From contig JANOYV010000126.1 in NCBI GenBank assembly GCA_031429105.1, positions 1 to 49,433 of the forward strand: a stretch of DNA of 49,433 bases. The letters run 5' to 3'. Below, piece after piece: positions 1 to 7,505 of this stretch. Source of the stretch: JAKFWF01 sp031429105. GTDB taxonomy: Bacteria; Pseudomonadota; Alphaproteobacteria; Rhizobiales; Hyphomicrobiaceae. The notes under the pieces are model-generated. The model searched no databases. It was not told where the DNA came from and saw only the letters and a list, made by a program, of their open reading frames with translations. Position 1 is the first letter of the stretch; each line of letters begins with the position of its first letter. The position numbers were made by a program, and so were the translations under genes.

Positions 1-63
1 GTCAAGTAAGCGGGCCACGAACCGTAAGCGCTCTTCCATCACCGAACTCTCTTTCCACGGCAT
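1..63 (-). CDS. IS481-family transposase, N-terminal 21 residues (cut by window edge)
   Basis: Read on the minus strand from the ATG at 63-61, the 21 codons begin MPWKESSVMEERLRF, the N-terminus I recognise from many IS481-family DDE transposases. A purine-rich ribosome binding site (GGGAGGTGG on the minus strand) lies just upstream, in 64-76. The helix-turn-helix and the DDE catalytic core would lie beyond base 1. Nothing visible suggests the gene is broken, but only its beginning can be judged. Confidence 0.8.
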   Translation of the reverse strand, partial: MPWKESSVMEERLRFVARLLD

Positions 64-90
64 CTCCACCTCCCGCAAAATCGCGAAAAG

Positions 91-133
91 TGTTACCTAT
101 GTGTCCGGTACGTTCTGTCACCTATGTCTCGGG
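91..133. repeat. Tandem 18-bp terminal repeats of the IS481 element
   Basis: TGTTACCTATGTGTCCGG (91-108) and TGTCACCTATGTCTCGGG (116-133) match at 15 of 18 positions and start 25 bp apart. Between the transposase start and the element border they are well placed as transposase-binding sites. The outer copy probably includes the cleavage end. The binding role is inferred from position. Confidence 0.65.
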
Positions 134-137
134 TCGC

Positions 138-508
138 TCAATTCACATGAAAATTTTCAGTAAGGATGCGCTTCGCGTGCCGAACTTCGCAGCGGAAGTT
201 CACATTTGTGCATGACGACGCAGCGCTTTGAAACTGCGCTCAATCTGCCGCAATTTGACATGGAACCCTGAAGACACAGCAAATGGCGCGTTGGGCGCAA
301 TCGCACGTGGAATCGGCCATCTGATTAAAAATACATCGATCAAAAGACTTGACGGCGAGTGGATTAACTTAGTTTAACGTCTTTAGTTGGGATTGGTCCG
401 AGTCGATTGATGAGCGCTTCGACGCCATGCCTTCGGGCTGTATTTCGTGGGCTGAAATTCGAAGTAAACAACTGTTTGAGTTGATTTTTTTAAAGCGGGA
501 GCACACTC
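138..508. other. Intergenic region between the IS end and the RTX gene
   Basis: No ORF with convincing codon use or ribosome binding site is visible. The stretch is more AT-rich towards the RTX gene. A GCGGGAG ribosome binding site at 495-501 precedes the ATG at 509. A TTAA-N6-TTAA pair at 364-377 has the wrong spacing for CtrA. The promoter of the RTX gene must lie here, but I cannot assign it. Confidence 0.5.
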
Positions 509-2299
509 ATGGGCGTTTATAATCTAACACGAGCACAATTAGATGCGAAGTTGGCAGCCGATGGTATGGCAGCAGCGTCGCGAGCTGATGCCTTAACAGC
601 GCTTGACGCAGCCGGCGCTTTTCCGATCCCAGCGACCAGCACAATTTCAGTCGAGGATGGTGTATCCTTGGCAAGCACTGTAACCCAAGTTGCTGAGGTG
701 ACGGGGACTGCTGAAGCGTTTACGGCTAGTGGCGCAAATTTAGCAGTAATCGCGACCTCGGGTGCCGGCGTAAATCTATTGACGAACGGCGCAAACATAA
801 TCGCCATTACGTCGACCGGCGACGACACCGTCGTCTTGAATGGTTCAGGCAATGACACGCTCTACTCTGGTGGCGGCAACGACACCATTTTGAGTGCATC
901 CGGCGCTGACGTTGTTTATTCCGGTGCGGGTGACGATCTCGTATACGCGCTGGGTAACGGCAATTCGCGCGTCGACGGCGGCGCAGGCGATGACCGTGTG
1001 ATCGCCAATTCCGGCACCGGTCAGTTCACATTGATGGGTGGTTCCGGCGACGATCAGCTTTATCACAACGGTTCAGGTAAGTCGGTACTCGACGGTGGTT
1101 CCGGCAATGACTTTATAATTGGAAATGGACTAGATACGCTGATCGGCGGCACCGGCGATGATTACATCATCAGTCAGAGTGAAGTGGTTGCGGGAACATC
1201 GGTTGATGGCGGCATTGGTAACGACGTTATATTTATCGGCGACGGTAGCGATACGGTTCTGGGTGGTGCTGGCGATGACACTATATTTGCGGGTGGCTTG
1301 ACCGCAGCTGGCAGTAACGGAGTTCTCACCGTCGATGGCGGTTCCGGCAATGACATCATTTATGCTGGCCGTGGTGCGGGCAGTACAATTGTTGGCGGAA
1401 GTGGTGATGACTACTTGATTGGTTCGGACTTCGGTTTTGGGGCCTCGGGTGCACGGACTCTGGATGGCGGTAGTGGCTCCGATACGATCTTTGCCGGTGC
1501 TGGTGGTGATACGCTGCTTGGTGGCACGGGTGACGACTATCTCGTCGACGGTAATGCAACCCACGGCTTAGCCGGAAGTGGCCGCTTGATGGATGGCGGC
1601 GGAGGTAACGATACTGTTGCCGGTCAAGGCGACTTCGATACGATTTTGGGCGGAACCGGTGACGACACATTAGTCGGCTACGGCGTTAATGCATCGATGA
1701 GCGGCGGTGACGGCGACGACCGCCTGTATGATGTTGGTGCAGGCAATTCTACGTTGTACGGTGGTGAAGGCGCGGACTATTTCATCAATTACACCGGTAC
1801 GAATGACACACTCTACGGCGGCAATGGAAATGACTTTATTTACAGTGCACGCGGCGGCTCCCTGCAAGGCGAAGTTGGCGATGACATATTGATCACCGCG
1901 GGTAGTGACGGCGCCACGCTCACGGGTGGAGCGGGCAACGATGTTCTGGCCGGAAACACCGGCAGTGGGGGCTATCTGCTTGATGGCGGAGATGGCAATG
2001 ACGTGTTGTATGGCGGTAGTGCCGACGATACGGTCATTGGAGGCCTTGGCGACGATACTCTAATCTATAGCAGCTTGAACGGTGTGACGGTTGTAGGCGG
2101 TGGTGCAGATGGGTTCAATGGCGGTGCTGGTTCGGATCTTCTCTACGCAACTGGACACACGTTGATTTCTGGACCGGGCGGCGTCGTGAACAACAACGAT
2201 GGTACTTTTGCAATTAACTTTGTGGGCGGCACGGTGGTCAGCGTGCGCGACGTTGAATATGTACTCGATCAAACTGGGCAGTACGTCAACATTTCTTGA
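509..2299 (+). CDS. RTX-type (hemolysin-type) calcium-binding repeat protein, 596 aa
   Basis: From about residue 110 to 560 the protein is dominated by glycine/aspartate nonapeptides of the GGxGxDxxx type, with roughly twenty blocks such as GGAGDD, GGSGND and GGTGDD. In this family the repeats bind Ca2+ and fold into parallel beta-rolls outside the cell. About 105 N-terminal residues are not repeats, are Ala/Thr/Val-rich and lack a Sec signal. RTX proteins are normally exported by type I secretion through an uncleaved C-terminal signal. The last 40 residues are hydrophobic/polar and non-repetitive, consistent with that. No ABC exporter, membrane fusion protein or TolC gene is in the window. 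There is no recognisable enzymatic domain, so a surface-layer, adhesin or biofilm role is possible but unproven. Confidence 0.85.
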   Translation: MGVYNLTRAQLDAKLAADGMAAASRADALTALDAAGAFPIPATSTISVEDGVSLASTVTQVAEVTGTAEAFTASGANLAVIATSGAGVNLLTNGANIIAITSTGDDTVVLNGSGNDTLYSGGGNDTILSASGADVVYSGAGDDLVYALGNGNSRVDGGAGDDRVIANSGTGQFTLMGGSGDDQLYHNGSGKSVLDGGSGNDFIIGNGLDTLIGGTGDDYIISQSEVVAGTSVDGGIGNDVIFIGDGSDTVLGGAGDDTIFAGGLTAAGSNGVLTVDGGSGNDIIYAGRGAGSTIVGGSGDDYLIGSDFGFGASGARTLDGGSGSDTIFAGAGGDTLLGGTGDDYLVDGNATHGLAGSGRLMDGGGGNDTVAGQGDFDTILGGTGDDTLVGYGVNASMSGGDGDDRLYDVGAGNSTLYGGEGADYFINYTGTNDTLYGGNGNDFIYSARGGSLQGEVGDDILITAGSDGATLTGGAGNDVLAGNTGSGGYLLDGGDGNDVLYGGSADDTVIGGLGDDTLIYSSLNGVTVVGGGADGFNGGAGSDLLYATGHTLISGPGGVVNNNDGTFAINFVGGTVVSVRDVEYVLDQTGQYVNIS

Positions 2300-2338
2300 T
2301 GCTTGTACTGCAACACAGCGAACTAAGTTTTTTTTATC

Positions 2339-2360
2339 AGGGGCGGCTTCGGTCGCCCCT
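2339..2360 (+). terminator. Intrinsic terminator after the RTX gene
   Basis: AGGGGCGGC - TTCG - GTCGCCCCT forms a 9-bp stem (one G-T pair) closed by a stable UUCG-type loop and is followed by ATTTCT. It starts 40 bp after the RTX stop codon. A run of eight or so T at 2328-2335 lies before the stem rather than after it. Confidence 0.55.
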
Positions 2361-2483
2361 ATTTCTGTTGTGGACTGTCCTATGTGCGGCATGTCACATG
2401 CGTTGCATGGTTGAGCCGTCATGGAGCGCAAACGGGTTGTAATGCCTTGCTGCCTCGCCGTGTTTTTCGCCTTTGAAACTGGA

Positions 2484-4058
2484 ATGATAGAAACAACACG
2501 TCCAATGCGCGATCAGCTGCAGGTTGTCTGGTTTAAGCGCGATCTGCGCATTCATGATCACAGACCCCTGGCTGATGCAGCAGCACGCGGGCCAGTCCTC
2601 CCGCTCTACATTGTTGAGCCGGGTTTATGGCACGAACCCGATGCAGCGGCGCGGCATTGGCAGTTTATTGCCGAGTGCATTGATGAGCTTAACTCCGATT
2701 TGGCAGCACTTGGCCAGCCTCTGGTGATCCGGATTGGGAATGCGGTCGACGTGCTTGAGAAGGTACGCAGCGCCAACGGCATTGACTGTCTTTGGTCACA
2801 TGAAGAGACGGGAAATCGCTGGACTTATACCCGTGACAAGGCGGTGGGCGCTTGGGCGCGCGCTCGTGGAGTTGAATGGCACGAGCTGCCTCAACACGGC
2901 GTGCAGCGCCGCTTGAAAAGCCGTAACGGGTGGGCTGCCGCCTGGGACCGGCAAATGGCGGGGGCGCAATCCAATCCGCCCGATGCGCTGGCGTCACTTA
3001 GTCACGTCGTTACTCAGGCCTTGCCATCCGCTGCAGAACTTGGACTGTCAGACGACGGCTGCGTGCAACGGCAGCGCGGTGGCCGCAAGGTAGCATTGCA
3101 TCTGCTTGAGACGTTTCTATCTGGTCGAGGTCGAAACTATCGCCGCGACATGTCGAACCCACTTGCTGGAGCCACAAGCTGTTCGCGGCTGTCGCCGCAT
3201 CTGGCCTGGGGCACGGTCTCGATGCGGGAGACAGCGCAACTCACGTGGGCACAGCAGCGTGCGCTGAAAAGCGACGGCACGCGTGAAGCTCGCGAGTTGC
3301 GTGCGTCGCTCGTCTCATTTTCCGGTCGCCTGCATTGGCATTGCCACTTCATACAGAAGCTTGAAAGTGAACCTAAAATCGAATTCCAAGAGTTTCATCC
3401 GGCTTTGCGCGGGCTACGGCCCGTCATTGCGGACCCGATTTTGTTCGCGGCGTGGGCCAACGGGCAAACCGGGTATCCGTTTCTCGACGCCTGTATGCGC
3501 AGCCTGCGCGCGACCGGTTGGTTGAACTTCCGTATGCGCGCGATGGTGATGTCGTTTGCGAGCTACAATTTATGGCTGCCATGGCGCGAGACCGGACTGC
3601 ATCTTGCCCGCCAGTTCACCGACTATGAACCTGGTATCCATTGGCCGCAGACACAGATGCAGTCAGGCACGACTGGCATCAATACGATCAGAATTTATTC
3701 GGTCGTGAAGCAGGGCTTCGACCAAGATCCGACCGGAGCTTTCGTTCGACGTTGGGTGCCGGAACTCTGCGACGTTCCAGATGAGCATTTGCAGGAGCCG
3801 TGGAACTATTCCGGTGCGGCTGCAATCCTGGGGCGAGCCTATCCAGAGCGGATCGTCGATCTCAAGACGTCAACAGCTGAGGCCAAAGACAAGATTTATG
3901 GTGCGCGGCACGGCACTGCATTTACAGCCGGGGCCGCATCGATCCAAGACAAGCACGGCAGTCGCAAAAGCGGGATACCGATGACTGGTCAGAAAACAAA
4001 GCGATCTCGCAAATCGACAGCGTCGCGCGCAACTGATCAAACCGAGATGGACCTGTGA
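2484..4058 (+). CDS. Cryptochrome/DNA photolyase family protein, full length
   Basis: Flavoprotein of the blue-light photolyase/cryptochrome superfamily, which repairs UV dimers or acts as a photoreceptor. The N-terminal alpha/beta antenna domain starts with VVWFKRDLRIHDHRPL. The C-terminal helical FAD domain shows GYPFLDACMRSLRATGWLNF, then TGINTIRIY in place of the usual DAxPYFRIF and KQGFDQDPTGAFVRRWVPEL. The insertion RLHWHCHFIQKLE suggests a distinct bacterial subgroup rather than classical CPD photolyase. About 50 C-terminal residues are Lys/Arg/Ser-rich and probably disordered. I chose the ATG at 2484 because homology begins soon after it. ATGs at 2421 and 2505 are in frame. The stop overlaps the next gene by 4 bp. 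Confidence 0.88.
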   Translation: MIETTRPMRDQLQVVWFKRDLRIHDHRPLADAAARGPVLPLYIVEPGLWHEPDAAARHWQFIAECIDELNSDLAALGQPLVIRIGNAVDVLEKVRSANGIDCLWSHEETGNRWTYTRDKAVGAWARARGVEWHELPQHGVQRRLKSRNGWAAAWDRQMAGAQSNPPDALASLSHVVTQALPSAAELGLSDDGCVQRQRGGRKVALHLLETFLSGRGRNYRRDMSNPLAGATSCSRLSPHLAWGTVSMRETAQLTWAQQRALKSDGTREARELRASLVSFSGRLHWHCHFIQKLESEPKIEFQEFHPALRGLRPVIADPILFAAWANGQTGYPFLDACMRSLRATGWLNFRMRAMVMSFASYNLWLPWRETGLHLARQFTDYEPGIHWPQTQMQSGTTGINTIRIYSVVKQGFDQDPTGAFVRRWVPELCDVPDEHLQEPWNYSGAAAILGRAYPERIVDLKTSTAEAKDKIYGARHGTAFTAGAASIQDKHGSRKSGIPMTGQKTKRSRKSTASRATDQTEMDL

Positions 4059-4219
4059 CCACCAAAGTGCCTAAGCGCTACACCAAGGCAACGCTGCCAA
4101 CCAAAATCTGCGAGACCTGTAAACGCCCCTTTGCCTGGCGCAAAAAGTGGGAACGCGTGTGGGACGATGTAAAGTATTGCTCCGATCGATGCCGCTCGAA
4201 CACGAAGCCGGGCGGTTGA
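4055..4219 (+). CDS. DUF2256 family zinc-ribbon-like protein, 54 aa
   Basis: A GTG start inside the photolyase stop (GTGA overlap) opens a 54-codon frame. The product has two CxxC/CxxxC pairs, C19-x2-C22 and C42-x3-C46, around an RRPFAWRKKW-like basic/aromatic core and a DVKYCSDRCR ending, which is the DUF2256 pattern. The four cysteines suggest a structural zinc site. DUF2256 genes are commonly seen next to cryptochrome/photolyase genes, and the overlap implies translational coupling. Its function is not known to me. A role in nucleic-acid binding or as a photolyase partner is inference. Confidence 0.85.
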   Translation: MTTKVPKRYTKATLPTKICETCKRPFAWRKKWERVWDDVKYCSDRCRSNTKPGG

Positions 4220-4246
4220 CCCGACATGCTGGAGGCTCACGCAGCA

Positions 4247-4648
4247 TTAGCCGCGGCGCCCAGCGATCCATTGGATGGCGGGGCGAACGAGCAGGAAGCT
4301 TCGATAGGTATTTTCGGCAATGATCAGCATTCCGGGCACGCGCATGAGGCGGCCAAGCCATCGCCATCCCGGCAAGACTGACCACAATGCGGCAAAGCCT
4401 GCAGCACCGGAGATAAGTCGCCCGTCTGCATGTTTTACGTGAAACCGAGCCAGTGCCGCCGTCCGGTCGAGCCCGGGGGCGATGTTCCCAGCAGCCGCGC
4501 TCGCAACATCGACGAATGCAACGCGATCGACGCCTTGGCAATTCTGGTAAATAACGATCTCGGCGCGACACAGAGGGCATGCGGCGTCATAAAAAACCGT
4601 GAGCAGTGGGCTCTGCGTTTCTGCTTGCGTGGTCGGCTGAGGCTTCAT
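4247..4648 (-). CDS. DCC-family (DUF393) thiol-disulfide oxidoreductase-like protein, 133 aa
   Basis: The motif FYDAACPLCRAEI near the N-terminus is the hallmark of the DCC/DUF393 family: an aspartate followed by a CxxC pair in a thioredoxin-like context. The rest is typical in length, with a hydrophobic C-terminal third. I start the gene at the ATG at 4648, which overlaps the SDR stop codon (ATGA), instead of the upstream in-frame ATG at 4711 that would sit inside the SDR. It is the third gene of a coupled operon behind a photolyase-like flavoprotein and an SDR. A redox role there is plausible but not shown. Confidence 0.82.
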   Translation of the reverse strand: MKPQPTTQAETQSPLLTVFYDAACPLCRAEIVIYQNCQGVDRVAFVDVASAAAGNIAPGLDRTAALARFHVKHADGRLISGAAGFAALWSVLPGWRWLGRLMRVPGMLIIAENTYRSFLLVRPAIQWIAGRRG

Positions 4649-5388
4649 GCCTTGCCCACGCGCAACGACGACCTGCCGCCATCGACACCGATGATCTGCC
4701 CGGTCATCCAACCAGCATCCGGCGACAACATGAATTGGGCAAGGGCCGCCATTTCATCCGCTGTGCCAAGACGCGGGATCGGATGGAGGCTTGCAATCGC
4801 GGCTGCCATACCGGCATTTTGAGTTAGTCCCGCTGCAAGTGGCGTCGCCGTGAGACTCGGCGCGATTGCGTTCACGCGGACCGACGGCGCAAGTTCAGCC
4901 GCAAGGCTTAGGGTCAGGCCTTCAACGGCCCCCTTTGCTGCACCGATTGCCACGTGATTGGGAAAGCCCTGTGAAGCTGCGATCGACGAAAATAAAACGA
5001 CGCTGCCGTTGACCGCTTTCAAGGCGCTAGCAGCAGCTCGGACGGCCAGCATCGCGCCGATGACATTGACCTGGTAGCTCGCCATCATGTCTTCGGAAGT
5101 GGTTCGCGCCAGAGGCTTCAGTGGAATGGAGCCGACGGCATAAACGAGGCCGCCTAGTTGGTCGTCGACCACTGCCGAACTGCAAGCCTTGACGATCGAC
5201 GCCTCGTCCAGCACGTCGCACACGAGCGCCGTCGCTCCAATTTCAGCGGCCAGGGACTGGACTCGCTCAGCGGAGCGGGAAGTGATCGCAACGTTTTTGC
5301 CGGCCGCACGCAAGCGGCGGGCGAGGGCCTCGCCGATGCCGCCAACGCCGCCGAAAATCAACACGGGAGCTTGTGTTCCTGATGTCAT
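4645..5388 (-). CDS. Short-chain dehydrogenase/reductase family protein lacking the catalytic Tyr
   Basis: A 247-residue Rossmann protein with the nucleotide-binding glycine motif GGVGGIG near the N-terminus, a CDV acidic site after strand 3, and the catalytic-serine region LFSSIAAS. The usual YxxxK is replaced by IGAAK, so the Lys is present but the Tyr is Ile. The C-terminus (GQIIGVDGGRSSLR) is typical for the family. NAD(P) binding is likely, but classical SDR oxidoreduction is doubtful. ATGA overlaps on both sides join it to the photolyase-like gene upstream and the DCC gene downstream. Confidence 0.82.
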   Translation of the reverse strand: MTSGTQAPVLIFGGVGGIGEALARRLRAAGKNVAITSRSAERVQSLAAEIGATALVCDVLDEASIVKACSSAVVDDQLGGLVYAVGSIPLKPLARTTSEDMMASYQVNVIGAMLAVRAAASALKAVNGSVVLFSSIAASQGFPNHVAIGAAKGAVEGLTLSLAAELAPSVRVNAIAPSLTATPLAAGLTQNAGMAAAIASLHPIPRLGTADEMAALAQFMLSPDAGWMTGQIIGVDGGRSSLRVGKA

Positions 5389-6620
5389 CGCTGTCTTTCA
5401 GTTGGGATCAAATCGAGTTTGGTTAGAAGTGTTGGAATGCGCTCTTTCAACTGAAAGAAGCCGGCCTTCGCGTGCGGCCAGAACAGTCTGTCCCAAGGTC
5501 GTGAAATTTGCAGCAAGGGCAGACCGTTTCGACTGGATGCGATTGCCGTTTCATCGAATGCAGATTTCAAGTGCCCGACTGCGATGGTCGCTGTAACAGC
5601 GACGTCGGCACCCGCACGTCTTGCAAAAGTTGCGAGTTCCATGCCATCGCCGCAGTGTTGTGATGGAACGTCCCAATGAGCTGCGGCTCGCGCCACTGCG
5701 TCGTCGACTGCTGCTGCTTTAAATGAGCGCACGGTGGTCGAAAGGTTTGGTCCAAAGTCAATCGGAGCAAAAACGGCAACACCACACACCCGTGCATCGC
5801 CAATTGGCCAACTTTTGGGCGACAGATCGTCTTCGGTCACCAGCAAGACAATTGACGCGCCGCTCGGCACGGTATCGCAATGACGAAGCGGCACGCGCGC
5901 CGGTGTTAGTTCATCATCCAATGGCTGTGCGGACGCTGCTAGATCGTGCGCCTCCGGTTTGAACCGACCATCGGTGTAAGTTGCAATGTTGTCAGCCCGG
6001 GCAAGATAGGTTTTGCCCCGCGTGTGCAGCCCCGCAACCCATCGCCACGAAAGAGTGTTCGATGCAGCGTCGCCATCGAGCAAATGGCGGTAGAAAAAAT
6101 CAGCACCCAGCACCCAGGGCAAGCGCAGCGTGAAGATCCAGATGCTGGCAAACCACATGCGGGCGTGGTTGTGGAGATACCCTGTTTCGATCAGCTCGAC
6201 AGCCCAGGCGTCGAAGCACGCGATGCCAGTTTCGCCCCGTTCGGCAGAGGCGATTTCGGCTGAGAAGGCATCGTCGCCGCGCAGCCGCGCGCGCGTACTT
6301 TCGAGTTCGTCGAGGTAAGCGTGCCAAACCTCCGGCCGCTGTTCGAGCCAGCCTTTCCAGTAGGTGCGCCAGCAGACCTCTTGAACGAATTTTTCCGCAG
6401 CAGCCGGGCTATGGGCCGCCAGTACTGCTGCGACAACTTCCGCTTCCGTGATTAGTCGATGCCGAATGTAGGGAGATAGGAGGGAGACGTTCGAATGTTG
6501 GCCCGGTCCAAAGTCGAAGTTGCGCTTGGCCGCGTAGGCGCGACCAGCCAGCGGCACGAATGCCGCGAGGCGGCGCAGTGCCTCCTCACTCGTCGGTATC
6601 CATGGGGTGGGTTGTTGCAC
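5385..6620 (-). CDS. Photolyase-like FAD-binding protein with the FAD domain at the N-terminus, 411 aa
   Basis: Residues 1 to about 235 carry photolyase FAD-domain landmarks: LLSPYIRHRLITEAEVV, FVQEVCWRTYWKGW, GYLHNHARMWFASIW and LLDGDAASNTLSWRWVAG. The usual N-terminal antenna domain is missing. Instead a C-terminal region of about 170 residues begins with beta-strand-like SIVLLVTEDDL and VAVFAP and later shows RRAGADVAVT, which looks like an alpha/beta domain. This could be a relocated antenna domain or an unrelated partner. The start is GTG at 6620. It is the first gene of a three-gene operon. DNA repair or light sensing is inferred from the flavin domain only. Confidence 0.85.
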   Translation of the reverse strand: MQQPTPWIPTSEEALRRLAAFVPLAGRAYAAKRNFDFGPGQHSNVSLLSPYIRHRLITEAEVVAAVLAAHSPAAAEKFVQEVCWRTYWKGWLEQRPEVWHAYLDELESTRARLRGDDAFSAEIASAERGETGIACFDAWAVELIETGYLHNHARMWFASIWIFTLRLPWVLGADFFYRHLLDGDAASNTLSWRWVAGLHTRGKTYLARADNIATYTDGRFKPEAHDLAASAQPLDDELTPARVPLRHCDTVPSGASIVLLVTEDDLSPKSWPIGDARVCGVAVFAPIDFGPNLSTTVRSFKAAAVDDAVARAAAHWDVPSQHCGDGMELATFARRAGADVAVTATIAVGHLKSAFDETAIASSRNGLPLLQISRPWDRLFWPHAKAGFFQLKERIPTLLTKLDLIPTERQR

Positions 6621-6773
6621 TCAAGCGTATCCAAGCGCTGATCGACCAATTGCGATCAAGCACATTGAGAACGCTTTAGATGCGCCGCCGGATCGATGTC
6701 GACACCGGACGAATGGTCGCGCTGTTAGAGAGACTACAACCGCGCGGGACAGAAAATGGATCGCCGTGCGGCG

Positions 6774-7418
6774 CTAATCCTCCGATTTTCGTGCCACGAT
6801 GAAGATCCGGGCATCCTTGCGCCCGGAGCCATGCCGCTCCCGCTCGATGATCGCAAAGCCCGCCCCTGCTATCTCAGCTTCGAGTTCGGTTGCCGTGAAG
6901 AACGAGACGAATGGCGCCTTACCTACGAACTGCGCCACAGGCACAGCGTACCGGATCAGCGGGTTCATCTCCGAGAGGCAGGGTGTCTTCGAGATGAACA
7001 GTCCTCCCGGCTTAACGAGACGGCGGATACTCGCGAGCGTCGACTGCCGATCGCCTATCAAATGAAGGACGTTGAACGCGAGCACGGCATTGTAAAGGCC
7101 TTCCGAGCCCAGCATGCGCTCGGCCGCTGCGACTGCAAACTCGGCATTAAGACACGATTTGGCGACGGCCTTTTCACGCGCGATGGCGATCATCTCGCTT
7201 GAGACATCGCTCGCCACGATACGCGAAACAGACTGAGCAAGATTCAGTGCGGTTGTGCCCGTGCCGCAGCCGATCTCGAGCACGGTGTCGGAGCTACGGA
7301 GACATTTACGGGTGCGTTCGAGTGTGCGCTCGTAGCCGGCCTCGTCCTTGATTCTTTCGGTCGCATACTTGCGAGCGATCCGGTCCCAGAAACGCGCTTC
7401 GTCGGTGGTGCGCAGCAT
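6774..7418 (-). CDS. Class I SAM-dependent methyltransferase, 214 aa
   Basis: Motif I is clear (VLEIGCGTGTTALNLA), followed by an acidic ribose-binding residue (VASDVSSEM) and the post-motif LAFNVLHLIGD and LVKPGGLFISKTP. Residues 1-40 hold a helical cap. The substrate cannot be told from sequence. UbiE-like and small-molecule O- or C-methyltransferases both fit. AAGGAGA lies just upstream of the ATG. It is divergent from the LysR gene, with only 84 bp between start codons, so that regulator probably controls it. Confidence 0.85.
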   Translation of the reverse strand: MLRTTDEARFWDRIARKYATERIKDEAGYERTLERTRKCLRSSDTVLEIGCGTGTTALNLAQSVSRIVASDVSSEMIAIAREKAVAKSCLNAEFAVAAAERMLGSEGLYNAVLAFNVLHLIGDRQSTLASIRRLVKPGGLFISKTPCLSEMNPLIRYAVPVAQFVGKAPFVSFFTATELEAEIAGAGFAIIERERHGSGRKDARIFIVARKSED

Positions 7419-7448
7419 GGTGTTCTCCTTCTGCGCCTCCGTCTATCA

Positions 7449-7505
7449 CATGCAAAAATATGAGGGATTGCCGAATTATGTAGATAGAATATACGTTTTT
7501 GCATG
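7449..7505. promoter_or_regulatory. Inverted repeat in the methyltransferase/LysR intergenic region
   Basis: CATGCAAAAA (7449-7458) and TTTTTGCATG (7496-7505) are perfect 10-bp inverted arms separated by 37 bp of AT-rich DNA. The right arm includes the ATG of the LysR gene and the left arm sits 31 bp upstream of the methyltransferase start. The layout suits a LysR regulator that binds both sides of a divergent promoter and represses itself. Binding is inferred. Confidence 0.55.

Larger units (their letters stand above)
1..137 (-). mobile_element. IS481-family insertion sequence, one end only
   Basis: The window opens inside the element. The minus strand encodes the start of an IS481-type transposase reading outward past base 1, and two tandem repeats lie between that start codon and the outer border. 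The border is placed near 133-137, where the repeat ends. The other end, any target-site duplication and the rest of the transposase are outside the window. The family assignment comes from recognising the transposase N-terminus and is an inference for the element as a whole. Confidence 0.75.

Noticed and set aside
364..377. TTAACTTAGTTTAA as a CtrA site before the RTX gene
   Set aside because: Spacing between the TTAA half-sites is 6, not 7.
1130..1564. Long minus-strand frame inside the RTX gene
   Set aside because: It mirrors the repetitive Gly/Asp codons, has no ribosome site or family pattern and lies wholly inside a clear gene.
840..2080. Regularly spaced DNA repeats that might suggest a CRISPR array
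   Set aside because: The period comes from GGxGxD codons in an open frame; repeat units differ and there are no constant repeats with unique spacers.
4430..4827. Plus-strand frames opposite the DCC and SDR genes
   Set aside because: They have no family pattern and are antisense to two genes with clear motifs and coupled starts.
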